Below, in pieces: positions 28,671 to 37,291 of a DNA stretch of 64,000 nucleotides. The notes beneath the pieces were generated by a model. It worked only from the letters and a program-made list of their open reading frames with translations, had not been told where the DNA came from and ran no database searches. The translations under genes were made by a program, and so were the position numbers. Location of the stretch: NCBI RefSeq assembly GCF_001597745.1, contig NZ_LUHJ01000067.1:62001-126000 (forward strand). Direction: 5' to 3'. Origin of the DNA: Anabaena sp. 4-3. Its GTDB lineage: Bacteria; Cyanobacteriota; Cyanobacteriia; Cyanobacteriales; Nostocaceae. How positions within the stretch are numbered: the stretch's first letter is position 1; every line of letters begins with the position of its first letter.

Positions 28671-31013
28671 ATGGCAGAAGAACCTAGATCAACCTCCGAT
28701 AAAAAATATGTATCTACTGCCAATATAGCGTCAAATAAACCAACAAAACCAACACTGACAGCCTCATCCCGCCAGCCGCAGCGTGTGCTTGGCTTTGGTA
28801 ATGTACTCGCCTTTGCGTTTGCAATTGGGGCAGCATTACTGACCACTTCTAGCATAACTGAGACTAAATGGCTAGAAAATCAAGCCCTGTCTGCATTTTT
28901 TCACCTGCGGGGTGCGCTGGTGCCTCCAGAAGATATTGTCATTTTAGCAATTGATGATCAATCCATATCAGTACCCGAACAATACTATAAAACAAATCCG
29001 CAAAAGTATGCCTACCTGGAACCACTGAGAGCATTCCCGTTTAAAAGGGCGGCTTATGCCCAGGTAATTGACAAACTGATGCAAGCTGGGGCGCGGGCTG
29101 TGGCTTTGGATGTGGTGTTTGATACTCCTGGTAGTTATGGTGCAGAGGACGATCGCCAACTGCAAGCGGCTTTGCAAAAATATGGTAGTAAAGTCACCCT
29201 CGCCGCGCAGTATGACATCTTTGCATCTCACCAAGGCGTATTCACACAGTTGAGATTACCATTAGAAAAATTTCAAGCCCCTCCAGTGTCTATCGGGACT
29301 GTAAATTTTCCTATAGAAGTAGATGGTAAGGTGCATCGGTTAGCTAATGAGTTCACCAAGCAGTTAGCCATAGATGATGTTCTCACAGATAAAATCCCTG
29401 CGTTTGAGCAAGCGGTGTTAGGTGCAGCCCAAGTTAATTATCCCCAACCGCAAGGCGATCGCATCCACTTCTGGGGGGCAGCTGGCACATTTGAAACGAT
29501 TCCTTTATGGTATGTCCTCGACCCGCAAAACTGGAACTATTATTTACAGCAGGGTCGGGTATTTCGGGATAAAATTGTCTTGGTGGGAGCTACAGCCCAG
29601 TTAGCCAATGATTATCATCCTGTTCCCGTGGGGAGAAATTGGTTGTCTCCTGAACGGATGTCAGGGGTAGAAATTCACGCCAATGCGATCGCCACTTTGT
29701 TAACCGGAAAAGCGATCGCGCCAGCAATTAACAGTCCTTTATTGCAAGGTTTATTTGTGCTGGGATTGGTTGGCGGTACATCATTAATTATTAGCAACAG
29801 CAAAAGCGGAATTAAAAGATTTATCTTGTGTATGGCTGTGGCTGGGGTTTGGGGAGTGATTAGCTATATAATTTTGACTGAGAGACAGTTAGTTTTACCG
29901 ACAGCAGTACCAATACTAGCGATCGCATTTACTGGCACATCTTATCTAGCAACGGAAGTAGCCAGGGAAAAAATCAGAACACGCCAAATAGTCGAGATTT
30001 TTCAGAAATATAAAACTTCCCCCGTTGTCCAAGAGATTATCAGCCAACAACAGGACTTGCAAGACCTACTACAACAACGAGATTTAGCCGTAGCCGGGAA
30101 CATTCTGGGCGGACGCTATAAAATAGTCAAAGTTCTCAGTTGTGGTGGATTTAGCGAAACCTACATTGCCGAAGACATACAACGCCCTGGTAATCCCCAA
30201 TGTGTCGTCAAGCAACTCAAACCAGCCAACAGCGAAGCCAAGGGATTAGAACTAGCTAGACGTTTATTTGCCACAGAAGCGCAAACATTAGAAAAATTGG
30301 GAACACATCCGCAAATTCCCCAGTTATTGGCTTATTTTGAACAAAACGCAGAATTTTATTTAGTACAAGAATATATTATTGGGCATCCTCTCAACCAGGA
30401 ATTACCATCAGGTGAAACTACATCAGAGATAAAAGTTATTAAACTTGTCAAGCAATTATTACAAATATTAATCTTCGTCCATGAAAATAGTGTAATTCAC
30501 CGGGATATTAAACCCAGCAACATCATCCGGCGACACTCAGACAATAAATTAGTATTGATTGACTTTGGTGCAGTCAAAGAAATTTCCTTACCACAACTAG
30601 AAAATCAAGAGCAAATTCCCTTTACTATTGGGATTGGGACGAGAGGATATGCACCTAACGAACAATGTTTTGGTCGTCCGCAATATAACAGTGATATCTA
30701 TGCAGTGGGGATGATAGGGATTAAAGCCTTAACAGGTATCGCACCCCACGATATACCAAGAGACTCTTTTGATGAATTGAAATGGATAGATAAAGCTATA
30801 GTAAGTCAAGGTTTCGCGCAGATTCTCAGTAAAATGGTGCGGGATGATTACAAACAGCGATATCAGTCAGCGTTAGAAGTATTAACAGCAATTGATGAAT
30901 TAGAACATACGCCCATGCAGAATTCCATCCCCCCAACTTACCCAGCAATGAAGACATTAAAATCTTCAGATGATTCTGACTCACCCACCGCACCCTGGCC
31001 GAAAAAGTTCTAA
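28671..31013 (+). CDS. CHASE2-domain serine/threonine protein kinase
   Basis: A 780-residue membrane sensor kinase. Order: polar N-terminus, transmembrane segment (about 43-65), extracytoplasmic CHASE2 domain (about 75-345; FHLRGALVPPEDIVILAIDDQS, then FPFKRAAYAQVIDKL and RDKIVLVGATAQ), two to three further membrane helices (about 358-430), a short coiled linker, and a Hanks-type kinase domain (about 475-750). The latter has GGRYKIVKVLSCGGFSETY (glycine loop), catalytic VIHRDIKPSNII, metal-binding LIDFGAV, and GTRGYAPNEQ. All key kinase residues are present. It probably phosphorylates proteins in response to an unknown extracellular signal. Confidence 0.93.
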   Translation: MAEEPRSTSDKKYVSTANIASNKPTKPTLTASSRQPQRVLGFGNVLAFAFAIGAALLTTSSITETKWLENQALSAFFHLRGALVPPEDIVILAIDDQSISVPEQYYKTNPQKYAYLEPLRAFPFKRAAYAQVIDKLMQAGARAVALDVVFDTPGSYGAEDDRQLQAALQKYGSKVTLAAQYDIFASHQGVFTQLRLPLEKFQAPPVSIGTVNFPIEVDGKVHRLANEFTKQLAIDDVLTDKIPAFEQAVLGAAQVNYPQPQGDRIHFWGAAGTFETIPLWYVLDPQNWNYYLQQGRVFRDKIVLVGATAQLANDYHPVPVGRNWLSPERMSGVEIHANAIATLLTGKAIAPAINSPLLQGLFVLGLVGGTSLIISNSKSGIKRFILCMAVAGVWGVISYIILTERQLVLPTAVPILAIAFTGTSYLATEVAREKIRTRQIVEIFQKYKTSPVVQEIISQQQDLQDLLQQRDLAVAGNILGGRYKIVKVLSCGGFSETYIAEDIQRPGNPQCVVKQLKPANSEAKGLELARRLFATEAQTLEKLGTHPQIPQLLAYFEQNAEFYLVQEYIIGHPLNQELPSGETTSEIKVIKLVKQLLQILIFVHENSVIHRDIKPSNIIRRHSDNKLVLIDFGAVKEISLPQLENQEQIPFTIGIGTRGYAPNEQCFGRPQYNSDIYAVGMIGIKALTGIAPHDIPRDSFDELKWIDKAIVSQGFAQILSKMVRDDYKQRYQSALEVLTAIDELEHTPMQNSIPPTYPAMKTLKSSDDSDSPTAPWPKKF

Positions 31014-31017
31014 ACCC

Positions 31018-31050
31018 AGATACCCAACTTCTCAAAAAAGTCGGGTATCT
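31018..31050. terminator. Bidirectional terminator-like hairpin
   Basis: AGATACCC at the left pairs with GGGTATCT at the right, extended by ACTT/AAGT pairing across a small mismatch, around an A-rich loop. It starts 5 bases after the kinase stop and ends 15 bases before the rhomboid stop, the right place to end both convergent transcripts. There is no long T-run, so efficiency is uncertain. Confidence 0.6.
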
Positions 31051-31065
31051 ATGACATCATCAATT

Positions 31066-31785
31066 TTATCCATACCAAGATTCTTCTTTTGGTTTATCAC
31101 TAAATAAACCCAACAAAGGAGCAAGAATTGCGCCAAAGATAAAACCGCCAGCGTGCGCCCAATAAGCAATACCGCCGCTTTCCATGCCGATATTAGTACG
31201 TGCTTCTAAGCTAGCGAGTCCGTAGAAAGACTGTTGTAGAAACCAAAAACCTAAAAAGAAATATGCAGGAACACGGAAAGTGGGGAAGAAAAAGCCGAGA
31301 GGGATAACACCGAGAATTTCAGCTTGGGGGAAGCGGAGAATATATGCACCCATCACACCAGCGATCGCACCACTAGCACCCAAAGAAGGAATGTTAGAAT
31401 CTTGAGCGAAGAACCATTGAGCCAAAGACGCTAAAACACCACAGGAAAGATAAAACAGCAAATACTTGGCATGACCTAATTTTTCCTCAACATTATTCCC
31501 AAAAATCCAGAGAAACAACATATTACCAGCTAGGTGCAGTAAACCACCATGCAAAAATTGCGAACTAATTAATGTTGCCCATTCTGGTACAGGTTGATGC
31601 ACATCAACCCCAGCAAAACTTAAACTCAATTCCTGGGGAACTACAGCTGCTAAATGTAAGAACCCGTTTAATGCTTGCGGAGGAAGACTAGCTTCATAAA
31701 GAAACGCCAGCACATTCACCGCAATTAATCCAAAGGTGACATAAGGCGTAATTTGTGTAGGATTATTATCTCGAATAGGAACCAC
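31066..31785 (-). CDS. Rhomboid-family intramembrane serine protease (copy 2)
   Basis: A 239-residue six-helix rhomboid with catalytic Ser in PSLGASGAIAG and His in AYWAHAGGFIFG; the HLAGNMLFLWIFGNN segment is intact. It is a paralogue of the rhomboid at 8666-9337, with the same N-terminal NPTQITPYVTFGLI pattern, but has an insertion in the first loop (FAGVDVHQPVPEW) and a longer C-terminal tail. The start is GTG. It converges with the CHASE2 kinase gene. Confidence 0.9.
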   Translation of the reverse strand: MVPIRDNNPTQITPYVTFGLIAVNVLAFLYEASLPPQALNGFLHLAAVVPQELSLSFAGVDVHQPVPEWATLISSQFLHGGLLHLAGNMLFLWIFGNNVEEKLGHAKYLLFYLSCGVLASLAQWFFAQDSNIPSLGASGAIAGVMGAYILRFPQAEILGVIPLGFFFPTFRVPAYFFLGFWFLQQSFYGLASLEARTNIGMESGGIAYWAHAGGFIFGAILAPLLGLFSDKPKEESWYG

Positions 31786-31884
31786 TGGTTTATTTCCTCA
31801 TATTGCAGCAGCTAACCCCAAGGTAATAATTTTTGCTTGTGGTTGCTTCTAGCCAGTGGGTGAAAATCAAAAAATCTCCAAAAT

Positions 31885-31898
31885 GTAGGGTGCGTCAG
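31885..31898. repeat. Solo arm of the 65-bp MITE family
   Basis: GTAGGGTGCGTCAG is identical to the left end of the element at 18620-18684, but no matching right arm lies nearby. It stands 15 bases ahead of another MITE-like element, as if one had been damaged by the other. Confidence 0.55.
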
Positions 31899-31912
31899 TA
31901 CGAGAAACCCTC

Positions 31913-31975
31913 CTAGGGGCGGGTTGATCAATATCTGGGATTATTCAACTAGGGTATTTGTGAACCCGCCCCTAC
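31913..31975. mobile_element. 63-bp MITE-like element, GTAGGGGCGGGTT-type ends (copy 1)
   Basis: TAGGGGCGGGTT (31914-31925) and AACCCGCCCCTA (31963-31974) are perfect inverted repeats around an AT-rich centre. The same ends and nearly the same length recur at 41661-41722, while the centres differ. This supports a mobile or dispersed family. Confidence 0.75.
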
Positions 31976-32160
31976 CATATCTAGAATGCGTGAGTTATGT
32001 CCCGTTCTGACAAGAAAGGATTCGTAAGAACACACCTTACTAACTTATTTGACTAAATTACGCTTTTTTTGGTTCTAGGTTGTTAATTAGCTCACTGAGT
32101 TTGGGAACACTAGCAAAAGTGATTTAAAACGTCACTGTGTTCTCAATATCCGTCATCAGT

Positions 32161-32182
32161 ACAGTTAAGCGAATTTAACTGT
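32161..32182. promoter_or_regulatory. Small hairpin/operator candidate before the GTPase operon
   Basis: ACAGTTAA (32161-32168) and TTAACTGT (32175-32182) form an 8-bp perfect inverted repeat with a 6-base loop, ending 49 bases before the first ATG of the operon. It could be a repressor site or a 5' leader hairpin. Confidence 0.35.
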
Positions 32183-32231
32183 TCCTGAAGCTGTAACTCA
32201 AGCCTAAATTATCTACCGAACAAGCTGTTTT

Positions 32232-34421
32232 ATGTACGCAACTACCAACAGGACTGAGAAAATTGCTAGTATTCTGCAAAAACGCCGTCCTCTAGCTGAG
32301 AAAATTCAAAATGTAGAGACTAATCTGCGATCGCTTTCTTCCACACTACGCCATCTGGAAAACAGCCGCAATCATTTACTAGCAAAACTCGAAGATCAAA
32401 ACGCCTGTCAACGGTTGCAGGAAATCGATTGTACAGCCATTCACAAAAGTATTGATCAAGAATTGACTGCTTTGAGTCAGCTAAAAATGCGTTTTTGTCG
32501 TGATACCCTCAACATTGGGGTAGTTGGACGCGCACGACAAGGTAAAAGTCGTTTACTACAGAGTCTCACAGGACTCACTACTGCCGAGATACCAGACGGA
32601 GATAGGCAACATTGCACCGGGGTTCGTAGTACCATTTACCACCACCCCAACGTCAATACTTACGGAGAAGTTTGGTTTTACTCAGAGCAATCATTTTTAG
32701 ATGAGGTAATTAGACCTTATTATCAAAAACTCGGTTTAGGCAACACACCCAACACAATTGAAGAATTTGGGAAAAATCCTCTACCTAACTTGCCTAAAAA
32801 TATCCCCGGATATGCTGAACCGGCAGCAATGTATGAACACCTAAAAAAATATCACACTAATTTAGAAAAGTATCAGCACTTGTTACAAAAACCCTCACCT
32901 CGGCGGATTTCTAGAGATGAAATTAGGGAATATGTAGCTCAAGATACTCCTGAAGGTGAAAGAATATTTTTTAACTATTTAGCAGTGCGGGAAGTAAAGA
33001 TTTTTTGTAACTTTCCTAATACTGATGTAGGACAAATTGCTTTAGTAGATATGCCTGGGTTGGGTGATACAGGCGTAGGTGATGAAGACAGATTAATGAG
33101 AACTCTAGGACAAGATGTTGATGCTGTGCTGTTTGTGCGGATGCCAAAATCATCTGGTGACTATTGGGCAGAAGTAGATGTAAAACTATATGATACTGCT
33201 CGCCAAGCACTGCTTGATTTGCCTCTTGACTTGTGGTCTTTCATGGTACTCAATCAAACCTCTTCTAACTCAAAAAACCACAATAACTTTCCCAATTGTC
33301 AAGACTTAGCCGCAGACATTAGCAACAAACATATTAATGTTCGTGAATGTATTATAGCTAATTGTGCTGAGGTAGACGAAACCAACAAACTTCTAGATAG
33401 AGTTCTTGAATATTTTGCCTTGAAAATTACTGATTTAGATAAGCAGTATGCAACTGCTTGTCAAGAGAGATTGATTAAACTTCATCATCAAGTGCAAGCT
33501 GAGTTAAAGAAAGCGAATAATGCCTTGAGTGAAGAATTCAACGATGAAGAAGAGTCAATGTTTGATGATTTATTTGAGGAATTTTTCGAGGAAGTGACAA
33601 ATAGTCTAGAAGAACTGCTTAAAGAGCTAATTGTCAAGCGTGATTCCCAAAATGATTACTTGAAACAGCAGATAGAAGAAGTTTTTCAACTTTGCCGTCA
33701 AGACACTGGCATTCCCACCGTGGAGGACATAAAAAAGAGAGCTAATCGTGAAGGCTCTTATCTAACAGCCTACAGTAAATATCTGCATGAAATCAGAACT
33801 AATCTCTCAAACAAATTTCTGTCTTTGGATGATAGCTTAAAATATTCAATCGAGGAAATAAAATCTTTAGTGGCAGATGTTTTAGTAGAAAAAGGACATC
33901 TGGGAGGTTTAACAGCAGCACGAGGTTCTGAATTTATCAAAGTGATTGCTGAAGAAATACCTGATACTTTATCTAGCCTCAAACATGGATTTCAAATCCT
34001 ATCTGATTTTCAACTATCATATAGAGGATTAATTCAGCATCGCATTCGCAAGCATCTAGATAAACTAACACCTAATTTAGCCGTCCGCCTTCCTCAAACA
34101 CCTGACGAGCAAAATGTTCTTGATACTTTTCAAGAGATTTACCCAGAAGTAATTTATCAATGTGGAAATGCCTTACAAGATTTCCTTACTGAGCCTAATC
34201 AAGCCGCTTTTGCAATATTAGAAGAATTTGTTGATCGTGTACTGCGTGCAGAAAACATTGAGAAAGATTGGCGGAAGTTTTTACGCAAAGTTCGTAAACA
34301 AGTTTGGGCGGAACATTTTCAACCTTTAGCTGATAAAAATCGCCTTCTACGCGAGTGGTTTAATGTGGTAGAGCAAGCAACTAATATTAATGATTTACCA
34401 GCCCAGAACTTTTTGAACTAA
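32232..34421 (+). CDS. Dynamin-like large GTPase (first gene of a GTPase operon)
   Basis: A 729-residue protein. Residues 1-90 are a predicted coiled coil. A GTPase domain follows with P-loop GRARQGKS (99-106), a G3 motif VDMPG (D273-G276) in ALVDMPGLGDTG, and a G4-like LNQTS (about 341-344) in place of NKxD. The rest (about 400-729) is helical and includes a very acidic stretch (EEFNDEEESMFDDLFEEFFEE) and a basic C-terminus. The layout resembles dynamin-like proteins that act on membranes, but no transmembrane segment is seen and no subfamily was recognised. The next gene starts 17 bases after its stop. Its only HIP1 site is near the 5' end (about 32328). Confidence 0.75.
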   Translation: MYATTNRTEKIASILQKRRPLAEKIQNVETNLRSLSSTLRHLENSRNHLLAKLEDQNACQRLQEIDCTAIHKSIDQELTALSQLKMRFCRDTLNIGVVGRARQGKSRLLQSLTGLTTAEIPDGDRQHCTGVRSTIYHHPNVNTYGEVWFYSEQSFLDEVIRPYYQKLGLGNTPNTIEEFGKNPLPNLPKNIPGYAEPAAMYEHLKKYHTNLEKYQHLLQKPSPRRISRDEIREYVAQDTPEGERIFFNYLAVREVKIFCNFPNTDVGQIALVDMPGLGDTGVGDEDRLMRTLGQDVDAVLFVRMPKSSGDYWAEVDVKLYDTARQALLDLPLDLWSFMVLNQTSSNSKNHNNFPNCQDLAADISNKHINVRECIIANCAEVDETNKLLDRVLEYFALKITDLDKQYATACQERLIKLHHQVQAELKKANNALSEEFNDEEESMFDDLFEEFFEEVTNSLEELLKELIVKRDSQNDYLKQQIEEVFQLCRQDTGIPTVEDIKKRANREGSYLTAYSKYLHEIRTNLSNKFLSLDDSLKYSIEEIKSLVADVLVEKGHLGGLTAARGSEFIKVIAEEIPDTLSSLKHGFQILSDFQLSYRGLIQHRIRKHLDKLTPNLAVRLPQTPDEQNVLDTFQEIYPEVIYQCGNALQDFLTEPNQAAFAILEEFVDRVLRAENIEKDWRKFLRKVRKQVWAEHFQPLADKNRLLREWFNVVEQATNINDLPAQNFLN

Positions 34422-34438
34422 AATCACAAAATTCCATA

Positions 34439-35476
34439 ATGCAAATTTTTCAGTGGATTAAAAGAATGTTGAGCAGAATATTTCAAGGGAAAACTGAACC
34501 AATACAAACTCTAAAAATTACCATGCTGGGTAGTAGCGGTGTTGGTAAAAGCAGTTTATTAGCAGCAATATATGACCAATTTGACCAAGTAATTGGTAAG
34601 ACTAATCTGCAAATAAAGCCTACTGATGATGCTACTAGAGTCATTATGGATGCTCGTCTGCAAGAGTTAAAAAGTCTTGTGGGTAATACTATAAAAGTAA
34701 CAGGCGGAGTTAAAGGTGGTGGTTCACCTCGCTCCTTCTTGTTTGATTTAGGTAAAACAGGTAGATCACCTTCTTTAAGATTGCAATTTCAAGACTATCC
34801 GGGTGGATATATTGAGTCACACGCGACTCCTGAGAATATCAAAACTGTAGAAAATTTCATCAGGGAATCAGCAGCAGTTTTAATTGCAATTGATACGCCT
34901 ATGATGATGGAAATGAAAGGTAAATGGCATGACAGGTTTAATCAGCCGACAAGAATCATCAATTTATTTAAACAAGCATACGAGAACTTAGATACACCAA
35001 GACTGGTGATCCTTGCTCCCGTCAAGTGTGAAAAATACATTCAAAATGACAAGGATGCTAATGAATTACTAGCAAATATTAGAGACAAATATGGCACATT
35101 ATTGGATTACTTTGGTAGTGATGAACTGCTTCTTAAAGTCGCTGTAGTAGTAACACCAGTTCAGACAGTTGGTAGTGTATTTTTCTCCAGAGTAGAAATG
35201 CAAGATGATGAACCTTGTTTTTATTTCGTAAAGCGTGATCCTGACTCTTTCTACCAACCAAAAGATAGTGAACAACCACTCTGCTATCTTTTGCGTTTTA
35301 TCCTAAGATTACATCTTGAAAAACGACGTATACCAATTATTAACTCTATACTGAATATTTTCGGTAAAGATGTCGCATTTAAAGAAGCTGTACTTGATTT
35401 TACTGGTAACTGTAAGAATACTGGTGGCTTCGCAGTTATACAAGGTGCAAATTTACTGAGAATTGATAGCAAATAA
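34439..35476 (+). CDS. Small TRAFAC-like GTPase (second gene of the GTPase operon)
   Basis: A 345-residue protein. After a basic amphipathic start comes the P-loop GSSGVGKS (31-38). G3 is FQDYPGGY (D119-G122, with Pro-Gly as in Rag/SRP-receptor-like and DO-GTPase-type proteins), and a G4-like APVKCEKY lies at about 193-200. The C-terminal third lacks a recognised domain. It differs strongly from the first GTPase, so the operon encodes two unrelated NTPases rather than a duplication. It may belong to the double-GTPase (DO-GTPase) groups of GTPase-centred conflict systems, but that is inference only. Confidence 0.7.
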   Translation: MQIFQWIKRMLSRIFQGKTEPIQTLKITMLGSSGVGKSSLLAAIYDQFDQVIGKTNLQIKPTDDATRVIMDARLQELKSLVGNTIKVTGGVKGGGSPRSFLFDLGKTGRSPSLRLQFQDYPGGYIESHATPENIKTVENFIRESAAVLIAIDTPMMMEMKGKWHDRFNQPTRIINLFKQAYENLDTPRLVILAPVKCEKYIQNDKDANELLANIRDKYGTLLDYFGSDELLLKVAVVVTPVQTVGSVFFSRVEMQDDEPCFYFVKRDPDSFYQPKDSEQPLCYLLRFILRLHLEKRRIPIINSILNIFGKDVAFKEAVLDFTGNCKNTGGFAVIQGANLLRIDSK

Positions 35477-35478
35477 TT

Positions 35479-36447
35479 ATGGATATTTACATTCAAAGTA
35501 GAGGAATATCTCAGGATTACTTCTGGTTAAAAATCGGTGTTCATGAGAATGAGGACATCCGAAAAAATCCGCCTATTCCTCCTCGTGAATTTACGGATTT
35601 AATAGATACTGATGCTCATTCACTTGTTTTAGGTCGTTCTCAAGGTAAACTAATCTTACTTGTAACTGGGTTGAAAACCAGTGAACGTGCAGACAACCGT
35701 AACCGCCCCATTCGTAATTCTGTAGCCTGGGTAGGTGATGCTTCAGATGAAGCAATTATCAAATCTCTCACGGTGCAAGCATTGAGAGATGAGTTACAAC
35801 AAATAATAGACAAGGCTGTAAAATCTGGAGGAGAGAATGGTTTTATAGTTTTGCCAAACGAGCGAGAAAACTTCAAGCCAAATGCTATTAATCAGGGTAA
35901 ATCACCTGCTGACTCCACAGCTAAATTTGAGGAATTATCACCAGAAAATCAAGAAAAATTAGCCAGGGAACTGGAACAAATTACAGCTTTCCCAAAACAG
36001 AAACTTTTGGTAGTTGTTACAGGAATTAGAAAAAACAGCGATTTGGAAGCTGCTGGAGTATGGCGTGGTTTATCAAGCTTAATTGACAAACATGGAACTT
36101 CAGAAACTAAACAAAGCAGGGAAACTGAGAAATCAAACCCAATAGCTCCTTTAAGTAGTTTTTTCAACAATTCTAACGTAGTGCTGTCCTTGAAAATTTC
36201 TTTCTTGATAGCATTTATCCTGTCTTTAGTTTTAGGTGTTTTTCTATTCCAACAATGGAAACTACAAAATCAAGAAACTGAAAACATCAAATCTCAAATT
36301 GATATTTTACAGAAGCAGCAACAAGAAATAGATGAGCAAATACAGGAGTTACAGCGTCAACGTCAAGAAATAGACAAGCAAATTGAGAAATTAGAATTGC
36401 TGATTGGAGAAAAACATACTTTTAGAATTTCGTTAAAACCACTTTAA
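35479..36447 (+). CDS. Single-pass membrane coiled-coil protein (third gene of the GTPase operon)
   Basis: A 322-residue protein of unknown family, starting two bases after the preceding stop and therefore coupled to it. Residues 1-135 form a soluble domain (SLVLGRSQGKLILLVTGLKT, then VAWVGDASDEAIIKSLTVQALRD). About 135-205 is a second segment with KLLVVVTGIRKNSDLEAAGVWRGL, echoing the first and suggesting a duplicated fold. A transmembrane helix spans about 234-257. A Gln/Glu-rich coiled coil (about 262-310) ends the protein. It is probably the membrane anchor or effector of the GTPase pair. Confidence 0.7.
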   Translation: MDIYIQSRGISQDYFWLKIGVHENEDIRKNPPIPPREFTDLIDTDAHSLVLGRSQGKLILLVTGLKTSERADNRNRPIRNSVAWVGDASDEAIIKSLTVQALRDELQQIIDKAVKSGGENGFIVLPNERENFKPNAINQGKSPADSTAKFEELSPENQEKLARELEQITAFPKQKLLVVVTGIRKNSDLEAAGVWRGLSSLIDKHGTSETKQSRETEKSNPIAPLSSFFNNSNVVLSLKISFLIAFILSLVLGVFLFQQWKLQNQETENIKSQIDILQKQQQEIDEQIQELQRQRQEIDKQIEKLELLIGEKHTFRISLKPL

Positions 36448-36549
36448 CGAGTTGCGAAAGCCAAAATTAATGTCATAGTCAGCAAAACTTCCGTCTATAC
36501 TAAAAGTATGAATTGTTTCAGAAAGTTTGTGCTGATTTTTCACGGGATC

Positions 36550-36659
36550 TGGAAAACCCCTCTCCAAACCTCTCCCCTGCAAGGAGAGAGGCTTTGATTT
36601 TTCGCCCTTCCCTAGTAGGGAAGGGGGTTAGGGAGTTAGGTTTCAAGTTGGGTTTTCCA
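36550..36659. mobile_element. 110-bp MITE-like element with 10-bp terminal inverted repeats
   Basis: TGGAAAACCC (36550-36559) and GGGTTTTCCA (36650-36659) are perfect inverted ends. Inside are two further hairpins: CCTCTCCC paired with GGAGAGAGG, and CCCTTCCCT paired with AGGGAAGGG. This is a typical non-autonomous cyanobacterial repeat. A short open frame across it (36513-36719) is not a gene. It closes the GTPase operon on its 3' side. Confidence 0.8.
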
Positions 36660-36699
36660 CATAACGTGAACAGTCAGAAACTTTGTGAAACAATGGTCA

Positions 36700-37173
36700 T
36701 CAAAGAAATGTACATTTAGTGTAGACTGCGGCTTGTCCGCAATATTGATGTTGCTCATCCAAAAGATTCCACAGAATACCGTCTTGGATATGAAAACGCT
36801 TACCAGTGCTAGTGATTCGCACACCAGAGAAATAACTAAAACCTTGAGTTGCGGCTTCTGCTAACAGGCGATCGCGTTCTTGTTGTACTATCTCTTCAGC
36901 AGTTTTACGCGAAGCCATTTTAGTAAACTCTTCCCAAGATAACCCCCATAATTCCAAAGCTTTCAGATTTCCGTAATTAAAAATTGGATCTGGTTCAATC
37001 CCATGAGAAACTAATACAAATGGGGCTGTAAATAATTGCTGCGCCACTTCCTCTAGTGAACCATTCACATCTAGTAATGACTTCCCCAACCAATGCTGAA
37101 AACTTTTCATCAAGCGTTGACTGTGGAGAATAATTGCTGGTTGCTGCCAAGGAAATTCCATCAAATTATTCAT
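36700..37173 (-). CDS. MEKHLA-domain protein
   Basis: A 157-residue protein that consists of a single MEKHLA domain, a PAS-related sensory fold. Typical segments are PFVLVSHGIEPDPIFNYGN-ALELWGLSWEEF, then SRKTAEEIVQQERDRLL, and the strand-rich end FSYFSGVRITSTGKRFHI with QDGILWNL. It is cytosolic and probably binds a small ligand or modulates protein interactions; no output domain is attached. It is divergent from the TPR gene. Confidence 0.85.
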   Translation of the reverse strand: MNNLMEFPWQQPAIILHSQRLMKSFQHWLGKSLLDVNGSLEEVAQQLFTAPFVLVSHGIEPDPIFNYGNLKALELWGLSWEEFTKMASRKTAEEIVQQERDRLLAEAATQGFSYFSGVRITSTGKRFHIQDGILWNLLDEQHQYCGQAAVYTKCTFL

Positions 37174-37240
37174 ATAAGATTCACTATAATATCAAGTAAT
37201 ATTTTACTATATAGCATTTTCTAATATAATAATGTAAAAA

Positions 37241-37270
37241 TTTATCTGCGTACATCTGCGTCCATCTGCG
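37241..37270. repeat. Three tandem 10-base units
   Basis: Three consecutive units of the form NNNATCTGCG (TTTATCTGCG, TACATCTGCG, TCCATCTGCG) just upstream of the TPR gene. They are STRR-type and related in core to the CTCCGCGT/CTGCGT words elsewhere. Confidence 0.75.
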
Positions 37271-37291
37271 TTCAATTCTAATTAACAAATT

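Larger units (their letters stand above)
31786..32231. other. Intergenic region upstream of the GTPase operon
   Basis: It contains a lone GTAGGGTGCGTCAG arm (31885-31898), a 63-bp MITE-like element (31913-31975) and a hairpin about 50 bases before the operon start. The promoter of the GTPase operon and that of the minus-strand rhomboid should lie here. No coding frame was found. Confidence 0.5.

Noticed and set aside
36513-36719. 68-codon plus-strand open frame
   Set aside because: It is the translation of the 110-bp MITE-like element.
37241-37270. Short regular repeats as a possible CRISPR array
   Set aside because: The units are 10 bases and directly adjacent with no spacers; no cas gene is present. 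The same holds for the other tandem repeats in the window.
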